Assembly (NCBI RefSeq): GCF_002260525.1
Contig: NZ_MRYI01000005.1
Span: 124,001-188,000 of the forward strand
Source of the DNA: Hahella sp. CCB-MM4
GTDB taxonomy: Bacteria; Pseudomonadota; Gammaproteobacteria; Pseudomonadales; Oleiphilaceae
DNA: 64,000 bases
Direction of reading: 5' to 3'
The notes below the pieces were generated by a model. It was not told where the DNA came from. It worked only from the letters and a program-made list of their open reading frames with translations, and searched no databases. A program made the translations under genes and the position numbers. Of this stretch, positions 51,359 through 60,474 are shown piece after piece (within the stretch, counting starts at the first letter, position 1; each line of letters opens with the position of its first letter).

Positions 51359-52567
51359 ATGTTAAGCAAAGGACTGAAAGGAGCGCTGCTCTCCTTGGCT
51401 CTGCTATTGCTCTCGGCCTGTAATGAGTCCTCGCCTCCACCACAAACTGCCGGCGGGAAAATGCCACCTATGCCGGTGACAGTGGCGAAAGTGCTGTATG
51501 AGACCATCAGTGAATGGGACGAGTATACCGGCCGCCTGGAGGCTCCCCAGACGGTTGAGTTGAGACCTCGGGTTTCCGGTTATATCGACAAGGTATTGTT
51601 TACCGAAGGCTCTATCGTCAAACAGGGCGATCTGTTATTCCTCATTGATCCCCGCCAGTATCAGGCGGAAGTTAACCGGCTCAATGCTGAGCTTAAAAGT
51701 GCAGAAGCCCGGCTCAAACTGGCCAACAGCGATTTAAACCGTGCCCAAAGCCTGCGGAAACAGAGTGCTATTGCCATCGAACAGGTGGAAGCACGCAGCG
51801 CCGATCTGGATCAGGCCCAGGCCAACGTAGAGTCGATTAAAGCAGCGCTGGATGTGGCCAAGCTCAACCTGAGTTTTACCCGCGTCACCGCCCCCATCAG
51901 CGGCCGTGTTTCCCGTGCCCAGGTTACCGCAGGAAACTACGTCTCCGATGGCGAGACCGAACTGACATCGCTGGTTTCAATGGACAAGGTCTATGCCTAC
52001 TTCGATGTGGACGAACAGGCTTACCTGCGCTTTCATAACCAAAGCGGACAGGCAAACCGTTCAGTGCAAATGCAGTTAGCCAATGAACAGGGTTACCCCC
52101 ATGTCGGAAAACTGGATTTTGTGGATAACCAGGTCAATCCACAAACCGGCACTATCCGTGTACGGGCGGTTTTCGAGAACCAGAATAACCAGTTCACTCC
52201 GGGCCTGTTCGCTCGCTTAAGACTGGTGAGCAGTGACCGCTATCAGGCCATTCTGATTAATGACCGTGCGGTCGGCACGGACCTGAATAACAAGTTCGTA
52301 CTGGTCCTGGGGGAAGGTAATACCCTGGAATACCGGGCCATCAAGTTGGGGCCCAAGGTCAGCGGCCTGAGAGTGGTACGTTCCGGCCTTAATCCGGATG
52401 ACAAAATCGTGATCAAAGGACTGCAGCGGGTGTTCCCTGGCAGTCAGGTGCAACCGGAAGACGCTCCTATGGCGGAGCCTGAAGTTCTGGATGCCCTGAG
52501 AGCTGACAACCACCTGGCAAATTCACCTGTGGCCGGCAAAGCGACCACGGAAGCAACTGAGAGTTAA
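51359..52567 (+). CDS. RND efflux membrane fusion protein 2
   Basis: 402 residues, lipoprotein (LLLSA-Cys at about residue 21). All MFP segments match the first copy: EWDEYTGRLEAPQTVELRPRVSGYID in parts, the hairpin with LKLANSDLNRAQSLRKQSAIAIEQVEARS, TAPISGRVSRAQ, and VNPQTGTIRVRAVFENQNNQFTPGLFA, almost word for word the same as in MFP 1. The ATG at 51359 puts the lipobox at the normal distance; longer versions are rejected. Six bases separate it from the pump gene. Confidence 0.94.
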   Translation: MLSKGLKGALLSLALLLLSACNESSPPPQTAGGKMPPMPVTVAKVLYETISEWDEYTGRLEAPQTVELRPRVSGYIDKVLFTEGSIVKQGDLLFLIDPRQYQAEVNRLNAELKSAEARLKLANSDLNRAQSLRKQSAIAIEQVEARSADLDQAQANVESIKAALDVAKLNLSFTRVTAPISGRVSRAQVTAGNYVSDGETELTSLVSMDKVYAYFDVDEQAYLRFHNQSGQANRSVQMQLANEQGYPHVGKLDFVDNQVNPQTGTIRVRAVFENQNNQFTPGLFARLRLVSSDRYQAILINDRAVGTDLNNKFVLVLGEGNTLEYRAIKLGPKVSGLRVVRSGLNPDDKIVIKGLQRVFPGSQVQPEDAPMAEPEVLDALRADNHLANSPVAGKATTEATES

Positions 52568-52573
52568 AGGACG

Positions 52574-55500
52574 ATGAACTTCTCACAATTTTTTATTCAG
52601 CGGCCGATCTTCGCCAGCGTATTATCGTTTCTGATTCTGATCGCCGGTTTGATCTCCATGTTTCAACTCCCCATTACGGAATATCCGGAAGTTGTCCCCC
52701 CGACGGTGGTTGTACGTGCCAACTATCCCGGAGCCAGCCCTGAAGTCATCGCTGAAACCGTCGCCTCTCCTTTGGAACAGGCAATCAACGGCGTGGAAAA
52801 CATGCTGTACATGTCCTCCCAGTCCACCTCTGATGGTGCTCTGGGAATTACGGTGACCTTCGCTCTGGGCACTAATCTGGATGATGCACAGGTGGCCGTC
52901 CAGAACAGGGTCAGCCGGGCGTTGCCTCGACTACCTGAGGAAGTTCAGCGTCTGGGCGTGGTGACGGAAAAATCCTCTCCTGATCTTTCCATGGTGGTCC
53001 ATTTACTGGCACCGGATAACCGCTACGACATGCTGTATCTGTCCAACTATGCCGAGCTCTACGTCAAAGACGAGCTAGCCAGGATAGAGGGAGTCGGCCA
53101 GTCACTGGTTTTCGGCGCAGGGGAATATGCGCTGCGAATCTGGCTTGATCCTGAAAAAGTGGCCGCCCTGAATCTGGCAACCACGGATGTGATCGCCGCC
53201 GTCCAGGAACAGAACCGGCAGGTTGCCGCAGGTACAATCGGCGCTCCCCCGGCAACCACCGCCAGTGACTTTACTCTGACCGTCAGTGTGAAAGGACGGC
53301 TGGATAATGTGGAAGAATTCGAGAATATCGTTGTCCGGGTAAGTGATGACGGAGCCGTCACCCGCCTCAAGGATATTGCCAGAGTGGAGCTTGGCTCCAG
53401 CAGCTATGCCATGCGCTCCCTATTGGACAACAAGCCCGCGGCAGCCATCGCGATCTTCCAAAGCCCCGGCTCCAATGCCATTGAAATTTCCGACAATGTA
53501 CGAGCCAAAATGGAAGAGCTCAAAGCCTCTTTCCCGGAAGGGGTGGATTACAACATTGTCTATGACCCGACTATATTCGTTCGCGGCTCTATTGAAGCCG
53601 TGGTGAAAACACTGCTTGAAGCCATCATGCTGGTGGTGATCGTGGTGGTCCTGTTCCTGCAGACCTGGCGGGCGTCCATCATTCCCCTTGTCGCGGTGCC
53701 GGTTTCCCTGATCGGGACTTTTGCCATCATGCAACTGTTTGGGTTTTCCCTGAATGCATTGTCATTGTTCGGGCTGGTTCTGGCGATCGGGATCGTGGTG
53801 GATGACGCTATCGTGGTGGTGGAAAATGTCGAGCGAAATATCCACCTTGGCAAGCCGCCGATTGAAGCGACCAAGCAAGCCATGCGCGAGGTGACCGGAC
53901 CAATTATCGCCACTTCACTGGTGTTGAGCGCCGTCTTTATCCCTACAGCATTTATCTCCGGGCTGACAGGTCAATTCTATAAGCAGTTTGCTCTGACTAT
54001 TGCGATCTCGACCATTATCTCAACCATCAACTCGCTGACGCTGAGCCCGGCTCTTTCAGCATTACTGCTGAAACCACATGATGCCAAGAAAGACCTGTTG
54101 ACCAGGTTGCTGGACGGTGTTTTCGGATTTTGGCTGTTCCGTCCGTTTAATGCCTTTTTCAGCAGGTTATCGCATGGATATACCTGGTCCGTTCACAAGG
54201 TCATTCGGGGCAGTGCCATCATTCTGCTGATCTATGGTGGATTGATTTACCTGGGATACCATCAGTTCACCACCACACCCACTGGTTTTGTTCCACAACA
54301 GGACAAGCAGTACCTGATTTCATTTGCGCAACTGCCTGATGCAGCAACTCTGGACCGTACCGAAGAAGTCATTCGCCGCATGTCCTCGATTATTCTGGAA
54401 CATCCGGGTGTGGAATCTGCGGTGGCATTTCCAGGTCTTTCCATTAACGGTTTTGTTGCTGCCCCCAATGCAGGGATTGTGTTCGTCACCCTGAAGCCCT
54501 TTGATCAACGAAAAGATCCAAGTCTTTCCGCCGGGGCAATCGCCGGTGCCCTGAACCAGAAACTGTTCGGTATACAGGAAGCCTTCCTTGCCATTTTTCC
54601 TCCACCTCCGGTATTGGGATTAGGCACCATCGGCGGATTCAAGCTGCAAATAGAAGACCGCGCTAACCAGGGTTATGAAGCACTCTATGCACAGACTCAA
54701 CGGGTATTGCAGAGGGCCTGGCAGAGTCCGGAGCTGACGCAGGTCTTCTCGGGATACCAGGTGAAGGTCCCGCAGATCGAAGTCGATGTGGACCGGGAGA
54801 AAGCCAAGTCTCACGGCGTGTCCCTCAACGATGCCTTTGCCACCATGCAGGTGTACCTGGGCTCCTTATATGTAAACGACTTCAACGAGTTTGGCCGTAC
54901 CTATCAGGTGAAAGTCCAGGCGGAAGCACGTTTTCGGGAGGAAGCAGAACAGATTACCCGGCTCAAAGTTCGCAATGCGGATGGAGAGATGATTCCCCTG
55001 GGAAGCTTTGTCACGATTCGGCACACCGCCGGGCCGGACATGGTACAGCACTATAACGGCTATACCGCTGCCGACATTAATGGCGGACCCGCCCCAGGCT
55101 ATAGCTCCGGACAGGCTGAAGCGGTAATCACCAGGATTCTCGAAGAAGAGCTGGGCAATGGCTTCGGCTTTGAATGGACAGACCTGACCTACCAACAGAT
55201 TTTGGCGGGTAACACGGCTGTGTACATTTTCCCCCTGGTAGTTCTGCTGGTATTTCTGGTGCTGGCCGCGCAATACGAAAGCTGGACGCTACCGCTGTCG
55301 ATAATCCTGATTGTGCCGATGACACTGATGTCAGCGATGACCGGCGTCATTCTCTCCGGAGGCGACAACAACATCTTCACCCAGATAGGACTGATCGTTC
55401 TGGTGGGTCTCGCTACCAAAAACGCGATCTTGATCGTCGAGTTTGCCAAAGATAAAGAATTGGAAGGTATGAGTCTCATTGAGGCCGTCAAGGAAGCCTG

Positions 55501-55756
55501 CCATTTAAGATTACGGCCCATTCTCATGACCTCCCTGGCATTCATCATGGGCGTTGTTCCCCTGGTCATCTCCACCGGGGCCGGGGCTGAGATGCGTCAG
55601 GCCATGGGTACCGCCGTATTTTCAGGTATGATTGGGGTAACCTTCTTCGGTTTGTTGCTGACACCAGTGTTCTACTATCTGGTGCGTCACTTCATTGATC
55701 GCAAGTCGACCCGGCCGGAACCACTCGAGGACGAGGTACCCAGCCCTAACCTTTAG
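52574..55756 (+). CDS. RND efflux transporter 2 (HAE1 family)
   Basis: 1060 residues, paralogue of the pump at 46396; most blocks are identical or conservatively changed (start FIQRPIF, GIVVDDAIVVVENVERNI, TFEWTDL versus GFEWTDLTYQQILAGNTA). The proton relay Asp pair is intact. Differences concentrate in the periplasmic docking and pore loops and the C-terminal tail, suggesting different substrates or a heteromeric pump. It has AAAGGA just before the ATG. Last gene of the cluster. Confidence 0.96.
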   Translation: MNFSQFFIQRPIFASVLSFLILIAGLISMFQLPITEYPEVVPPTVVVRANYPGASPEVIAETVASPLEQAINGVENMLYMSSQSTSDGALGITVTFALGTNLDDAQVAVQNRVSRALPRLPEEVQRLGVVTEKSSPDLSMVVHLLAPDNRYDMLYLSNYAELYVKDELARIEGVGQSLVFGAGEYALRIWLDPEKVAALNLATTDVIAAVQEQNRQVAAGTIGAPPATTASDFTLTVSVKGRLDNVEEFENIVVRVSDDGAVTRLKDIARVELGSSSYAMRSLLDNKPAAAIAIFQSPGSNAIEISDNVRAKMEELKASFPEGVDYNIVYDPTIFVRGSIEAVVKTLLEAIMLVVIVVVLFLQTWRASIIPLVAVPVSLIGTFAIMQLFGFSLNALSLFGLVLAIGIVVDDAIVVVENVERNIHLGKPPIEATKQAMREVTGPIIATSLVLSAVFIPTAFISGLTGQFYKQFALTIAISTIISTINSLTLSPALSALLLKPHDAKKDLLTRLLDGVFGFWLFRPFNAFFSRLSHGYTWSVHKVIRGSAIILLIYGGLIYLGYHQFTTTPTGFVPQQDKQYLISFAQLPDAATLDRTEEVIRRMSSIILEHPGVESAVAFPGLSINGFVAAPNAGIVFVTLKPFDQRKDPSLSAGAIAGALNQKLFGIQEAFLAIFPPPPVLGLGTIGGFKLQIEDRANQGYEALYAQTQRVLQRAWQSPELTQVFSGYQVKVPQIEVDVDREKAKSHGVSLNDAFATMQVYLGSLYVNDFNEFGRTYQVKVQAEARFREEAEQITRLKVRNADGEMIPLGSFVTIRHTAGPDMVQHYNGYTAADINGGPAPGYSSGQAEAVITRILEEELGNGFGFEWTDLTYQQILAGNTAVYIFPLVVLLVFLVLAAQYESWTLPLSIILIVPMTLMSAMTGVILSGGDNNIFTQIGLIVLVGLATKNAILIVEFAKDKELEGMSLIEAVKEACHLRLRPILMTSLAFIMGVVPLVISTGAGAEMRQAMGTAVFSGMIGVTFFGLLLTPVFYYLVRHFIDRKSTRPEPLEDEVPSPNL

Positions 55757-55783
55757 AGTCTATCGACATCAAAGGAGACCAAC

Positions 55784-56647
55784 ATGGCTACACTATTAAA
55801 AGCCAAGGAAGCGGATCTAGGGGAATTTACGGTTCAACGCATACTCCCTCACGCTGAAAAGAAAATGGTGGGGCCATTTATATTTGTCGATCACATGGGG
55901 CCGGCCGACTTCCCTGCAGGTAAAGGCGTTAATGTAAGACCACACCCCCATATTGGCCTGGCGACGATCACCTATCTGTTTGAAGGCAGCATTCTGCACC
56001 GGGACAGCCTGGGGAATGTCCAGGAAATCTATCCCGGCGATGTCAACTGGATGACGGCAGGAAAAGGCATTGTCCACTCCGAGCGCGAAACGCTCGAAGT
56101 CAGAGCCAACAACCATAACCTGAACGGACTCCAGTGCTGGGTGGCTCTTCCCGAAGAGAAGGCGGATATCGATCCAGGCTTTACTCACGTCAAAAAAGAA
56201 GCGCTCCCCCATATCATGAAAGAAGGCCTGATGATGCGCCTGATCGCTGGAAATGCCTTTGGGCACTCAGCGCCGGTTAAAACATTTTCCGAGATGTTCT
56301 ATCTGGATATTCTGGCTGAAAGTGGGGTCAACATTGAGCACCCGGACCCGGCTTTAGAGGCAGCTGTTTATATCCAATACGGTGAAATCACCATTGGCGG
56401 ACAAGTATATCGTCCAGGCGATTTCGTATTGCTGGATTCCGAACCCGGCATAGAAGTAAACAGTTGTGCGCGCCTGATCATGATGGGAGGTGAAAAGTTC
56501 GATAAAACCCCCTATATCCACTGGAACTTTGTTGCTTATAGCCGAGAAAAAATCAACGAAGCGAGAGAACGTTGGGAGAACGGCGAGTTTCCTGAGATCC
56601 CTGGGGATAATCTGGAATTTATTCCGCTTCCGTCGCGCGGAATTTAG
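55784..56647 (+). CDS. Pirin family protein
   Basis: 287 residues, bicupin. Metal ligands His54, His56 (RPHPHIGLATITYLFEG), His98 and Glu100 (GIVHSERE) are all present, as needed for iron binding and quercetinase-like activity of pirins. The C-terminal cupin continues to residue 250. AAGGAG is positioned before the ATG. It lies 27 bases after the second pump and may be read through, but has no known link with efflux. Bacterial pirins can oxidise flavonols or bind metabolic partners. Confidence 0.93.
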   Translation: MATLLKAKEADLGEFTVQRILPHAEKKMVGPFIFVDHMGPADFPAGKGVNVRPHPHIGLATITYLFEGSILHRDSLGNVQEIYPGDVNWMTAGKGIVHSERETLEVRANNHNLNGLQCWVALPEEKADIDPGFTHVKKEALPHIMKEGLMMRLIAGNAFGHSAPVKTFSEMFYLDILAESGVNIEHPDPALEAAVYIQYGEITIGGQVYRPGDFVLLDSEPGIEVNSCARLIMMGGEKFDKTPYIHWNFVAYSREKINEARERWENGEFPEIPGDNLEFIPLPSRGI

Positions 56648-56731
56648 CGGGATGTTTGTTGCTGCATTAGCTATGGCCGCTTCAGGATCCTTCCCATTTT
56701 CCTATCCTGATCCAGGGATAACGGAGTAACT

Positions 56732-57775
56732 CTACTCTTCCATCAGCGTGTAGGTATTACGCCCTCGCTGCTTTGCCAGATAAAGGTGTTGATCCGCCAG
56801 ATCCAGCAATTCCAGAGGTGAATCCAAATGATGGGGATAACCGACAATACCGCCAATGCTGATAGTCACTACCGGATGAATTGCCGCCTTGGCGTGGGGT
56901 ATCTTCTCTTTCTGCACCGCTTCCAGACAACGCTTTGCCATTTCCCCGAGGTGATCCTTGGTATTGGGCAGCACGGCCACAAACTCCTCTCCCCCGAAAC
57001 GAGCCAGGATATCCCCCGGTCGGCCGATCTGCTTGCTTAGTACGTTTGCCACCCGGCGCAGGCACTCATCTCCCGCGGTATGCCCGAAATTGTCGTTATA
57101 GATCTTGAACTGATCAACATCAATCAGCAACAAAGCCAAAGGTGACTTTTCCCGGCGGCAGCGGCGCCACTCAATATCATACTGGCGATCAAAGAAGCGT
57201 CGATTGGCGACCTGGGTCAGGGCGTCCGTAATCGCCATATCATTCAGCTGTTCATTGATTTTCTTCAGAGCTTCACTCTGTTTCTGCAGCATCTCCAGTG
57301 TATCCCGGAGACTGGTGATCAACGAGTCACGCTCCATTTCCCTTTGCTTCTGCTGGGTGATATCCCTGCTGACGGCAAAAATACCCTGGAAATTATTCTG
57401 CGAATCAAAAATAGGCATCTTCATCGTATCCAGCAGCCACTTGCGCCGACTTCCCCGATGCACCACCCACACTTCAGCCCGCACAGATTTACCGGTCGCC
57501 AGGATTTCATCGTCAGTCCTCTGATAGGTTTCGGCCATATCGGGATCAAACAATTCAGCAGCGGTTTTTCCGATGATTTCGTGACGGGGAATACCGGTTT
57601 TTTCGCAGAATGCCTTGTTCACCAAGCGCACAACGAAATTCTGGTCCTTAACAAAGACCATATCAGGAATGTAGTCCAGAGCAGCTTCCAACGTTGTCTC
57701 CAGGGCGGAGCCCGGAATAGCAAGCGCCGTTTCACTGGCTGGTCTCAATAATTCAATCAAGCTATCTTTCACCAT
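56732..57775 (-). CDS. Diguanylate cyclase with PAS sensor
   Basis: 347 residues. PAS domain (about 30-145, with DYIPDMVFVKDQNFVVRLVNKAF in part and the PAC motif ending FAVSRDITQQKQ), a short coiled coil (145-180), and a GGDEF domain (180-345). The active site is GGEEF (261-265); the product-inhibition site Arg-x-x-Asp is present at 252-255 (RPGD) with the right five-residue spacing, so c-di-GMP feedback is expected. No membrane segment: a soluble sensor. Single gene; ligand unknown. Confidence 0.95.
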   Translation of the reverse strand: MVKDSLIELLRPASETALAIPGSALETTLEAALDYIPDMVFVKDQNFVVRLVNKAFCEKTGIPRHEIIGKTAAELFDPDMAETYQRTDDEILATGKSVRAEVWVVHRGSRRKWLLDTMKMPIFDSQNNFQGIFAVSRDITQQKQREMERDSLITSLRDTLEMLQKQSEALKKINEQLNDMAITDALTQVANRRFFDRQYDIEWRRCRREKSPLALLLIDVDQFKIYNDNFGHTAGDECLRRVANVLSKQIGRPGDILARFGGEEFVAVLPNTKDHLGEMAKRCLEAVQKEKIPHAKAAIHPVVTISIGGIVGYPHHLDSPLELLDLADQHLYLAKQRGRNTYTLMEE

Positions 57776-58117
57776 CGTTTTGCAGGGTCTTGATCAATTT
57801 CCCAACCCAAAAACTTGCGGTGGAATGGCTCTGAAGATTCTGAGAAATACAACAAGAGCCTAATAATTATTATGTAGTTCTAATCTTTCCCTGGGAGTTT
57901 TTAACTTTTTATTCAATCAGTAATAGCGATAAACCTTTACCGGCATCTCTCATGACCCGCATTTCCAATACAGAATAGATGAAAGAATGTTGCCCTTTAT
58001 AGGGTAAGGATAAGCCAATTAATTGGGAGAGGCTACGACATGTTCGTGTTTTTTTTGATCAGAAAGGAGTTTTACCTGTAAGAATGGAATATAGATCGTA
58101 CTACCAGTAATAGTGGT
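57776..58117. other. Gene-poor region between the cyclase and AraC genes
   Basis: About 340 bases, AT-rich. A 13-codon frame at 58040-58081 has a GGGAGAGG site before its ATG but no other support. A CCCT-TTAT-AGGG mini-hairpin lies near 57995. Nothing else was recognised. Confidence 0.4.
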
Positions 58118-58205
58118 AGTTCACGTATAGCAACAGGAGTTCCCGTAACAATATGGCCCACGTATCAATACAGCTCACATATCAACACAGTTCACGTATC
58201 AATCT
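58118..58205 (-). repeat. Five-copy 17 bp tandem repeat spanning the AraC stop codon
   Basis: Copies start at 58118 (20 bases), 58138, 58155, 58172 and 58189 (17 bases each), consensus AGTTCACGTATCAAYAC on the plus strand. The copy at 58189 encodes the last residues of the AraC protein (LIREL), the others continue beyond the stop. The array looks like repeated duplication of the 3' end of the gene. Confidence 0.9.
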
Positions 58206-59054
58206 GGCAGGGGTCACGCCGTACTCCCGTTTGAACTGGGCAGCAAAGTGGCTCTGGTGGGAGAAACCGCAGGCAGCAGCCACATATGCCTGGCCATATC
58301 CTTTCTGGAGCATTTCCATTCCCTTCCGTACACGGATTTTACTGACATACTGGTGGGGCGTCAGACCGGTACTCTGCTTAAACATCCGGGCAAAATGGAA
58401 AAGACTCAGGCCGCTGACAGTGGCCAGCTTTTCCAGATGTATCTCTTCGCCGGCGTGGGCATGAATATATTCCATCACCGACGTTAGCTGGCGGCGACTC
58501 AACCCTCCCCTGAGTGCTTCAGTTACCGGCTGATGGCGAACAAAGGCCTGAATCAAACACCCCATGACGCCGTAAAATGCCTGCTGGAGATGTAAACGCT
58601 CACTGACAGCATGCCAGGGAACATTCATCACAGAATGGCAGAGTCGTGCGAGTTCCGGATGATCTGCGAATGTCAGATCGGGGAGTCTGACCAGACGGGG
58701 GTCGATATCAAATGATTCCAGGGCAAAGAACTTTAGCGCGGCGTCAGAAACGTAGAAATGAACAAACTCCTGCCCTTCACCCACCACCCACTCAGAATCC
58801 TGTGTCGCCGGCATCAGGCAAAGTTTCCCGGGGCTGCCCTTACCTGCACTCGGCATATCCAGCCGGTGGGTATCATTCCCCCCAGTCAAATAAAGGCTTA
58901 CCGTGTGATGTCCGACCTTATGGTAGCTGACTCTGTCCCGCTGATTACTCCAATGGGCCAATGACAGATCCTGATTCAGGACACAGTAATCCAACTGCGT
59001 GGCTTTTGAGCCATTCAGGGCATCTCTGACATTGTTTAGTTGAGTTCTTTGCAT
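58182..59054 (-). CDS. AraC-family regulator
   Basis: 290 residues from the ATG at 59054. N-terminal half is a diverged sensing domain; the C-terminal domain (about 190-290) has both helix-turn-helix motifs, HLEKLATVSGLSLFHFARMF and AYVAAACGFSHQSHFAAQF, and ends GVTPARLIREL. Such regulators commonly control the divergent neighbour, here an EamA exporter. Possible upstream extension to 59144 (TTG) is not favoured. The last codons lie within a 17 bp tandem repeat. Confidence 0.9.
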   Translation of the reverse strand: MQRTQLNNVRDALNGSKATQLDYCVLNQDLSLAHWSNQRDRVSYHKVGHHTVSLYLTGGNDTHRLDMPSAGKGSPGKLCLMPATQDSEWVVGEGQEFVHFYVSDAALKFFALESFDIDPRLVRLPDLTFADHPELARLCHSVMNVPWHAVSERLHLQQAFYGVMGCLIQAFVRHQPVTEALRGGLSRRQLTSVMEYIHAHAGEEIHLEKLATVSGLSLFHFARMFKQSTGLTPHQYVSKIRVRKGMEMLQKGYGQAYVAAACGFSHQSHFAAQFKREYGVTPARLIRELC

Positions 59055-59247
59055 AGAGCCAAAATATGTCGAATCGTCGCGTTGTACAACCCGGTAAATT
59101 CTATCGTTTCGAAGAAAACCGCAAGATTTTGCTAATTTCCGCAATTTCCTGCGCGTAATATACCTGACTCCCGCAGTACGCTGATAACTCCCGGGATCAA
59201 TCTACCTGATTGGGGCTCTTTATCCTGTATTGAACGGAATCCAAACG

Positions 59248-60162
59248 ATGAATTTAGCTTTATACCTTACCACTGTGTTTATCTGGGGAACGACCTGGCT
59301 GGCCATTCATTTCCAGGTAGGCGAAGTTCCAGTGCTTATATCCATTTTTTATCGATTCGCCCTCGCAGGAATGCTGTTCTTACCACTCCTGATGCTGTTG
59401 AATAAGAGACAGACCACCAGCTTAAAGGATCATGGTTTTTTTCTCCTACAGGGAGCCTGTCTGTTTTCGTTTAATTTTATCTGCTTTTATTACGCCAGCG
59501 GCTATATTGTCAGCGGGTTGATTTCAGTCGTATTTTCACTGGCGACCTTATTTAATGCCTTTAACAATCGCCTGATCTGGAAACAGAAGATCGCTCCTGC
59601 GGTCATCGTCGCCACCCTGTTCGGTCTGGCAGGACTCATCATGTTGTTCTGGGACAGCATTCTGGGCGACAGTTTTGATCGTCAGACCCTGCTCGGCCTG
59701 GGCCTTTGCGCTGTCGGCACATTCCTGTTTTCCCTGGGGAATATGGTGTCCGTACGACACACCCGCAACGGATTGAAACCCTGGACAACCAACGCTTACG
59801 CGATGATCTACGGTGCACTGATTCTGCTGGTTTGTATTGTGGTGACCGGCACCCCCTGGTCAATCAGCCGGGAACCGGTTTACCTGGGGAGTCTGCTCTA
59901 TCTGGCAATCCCTGGGTCCATTATCGGCTTTACCACTTACCTTAGTCTGGTGGCACGTCTGGGAGCCAACCAGGCAGCCTATGCCACTGTCATGTTTCCC
60001 GTTGTGGCCCTGACCATTTCGTCCTGGGTGGAAAACTACCAATGGAACACGATGAGCTTTACCGGATTGTTCCTGGTGCTTGCAGGAAATTCCATTGCTC
60101 TGGGGGGGTGGCAGCGACTTCGTCAGTATCAACTGAGGCTCACTGCCGCCCGAACCGGATAG
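59248..60162 (+). CDS. EamA/DMT-family exporter
   Basis: 304 residues, ten membrane helices in two repeats (FIWGTTWLAIHFQVGEVPVLISIFYRF start; second repeat from about residue 150, SLGNMVSVRHTRNGL). Typical DMT exporter of amino acids or other metabolites. The ATG at 59248 is chosen; the TTG at 59230 has no ribosome site. Divergent from the AraC regulator with about 190 bases between. A second AraC-EamA pair lies at 33763-35616. Confidence 0.92.
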   Translation: MNLALYLTTVFIWGTTWLAIHFQVGEVPVLISIFYRFALAGMLFLPLLMLLNKRQTTSLKDHGFFLLQGACLFSFNFICFYYASGYIVSGLISVVFSLATLFNAFNNRLIWKQKIAPAVIVATLFGLAGLIMLFWDSILGDSFDRQTLLGLGLCAVGTFLFSLGNMVSVRHTRNGLKPWTTNAYAMIYGALILLVCIVVTGTPWSISREPVYLGSLLYLAIPGSIIGFTTYLSLVARLGANQAAYATVMFPVVALTISSWVENYQWNTMSFTGLFLVLAGNSIALGGWQRLRQYQLRLTAARTG

Positions 60163-60216
60163 CTTATTTAGTTAGGAGACTCTCAGTACGGGCTTAGGGC
60201 TTTGGCTCTTCTTCCG

Positions 60217-60284
60217 AATTTGTGACAAGCCTTAATTTGTTACAAGCCTTTCTGTTACGAGCTTTTTCATTCACGGGCCAACAG
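60217..60284. repeat. 17 bp tandem repeat downstream of the EamA gene
   Basis: AATTTGTGACAAGCCTT (60217-60233), AATTTGTTACAAGCCTT (60234-60250) and TCTGTTACGAGCTTTTT (60251-60267) follow each other with exact 17-bp period; a fourth, eroded copy may extend to 60284. Confidence 0.88.
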
Positions 60285-60363
60285 CTTTTTCCCACCTCTC
60301 TCAGGCCCGTGTGATAACACTTCATCGCGTGCGATTTATAAGATTGGCGATTTTCGCCAATCT
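60272..60363. promoter_or_regulatory. Two inverted repeats upstream of the acyl-CoA ligase gene
   Basis: CACGGGCC (60272-60279) pairs with GGCCCGTG (60304-60311) over 24 bases. AGATTGGCGA (60341-60350) pairs perfectly with TCGCCAATCT (60354-60363) over TTT, about 110 bases before the ligase start. The second is compact enough to be an operator for a fatty-acid or other regulator, or an RNA hairpin. Confidence 0.55.
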
Positions 60364-60474
60364 ATCGTGAATTTTACCTTTCACTCTTCCATATCCTGGA
60401 CAAAGCGAGTATTTGTAATTCTGACCGCTCCCAGCGGAGCGCCACATAAAGATAATAATGAAAGGAGTCCATCG

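Noticed and set aside
58040-58081. 13-codon frame with a good GGGAGAGG site
   Set aside because: Too short to judge; no partner gene downstream in the same direction that it could attenuate.
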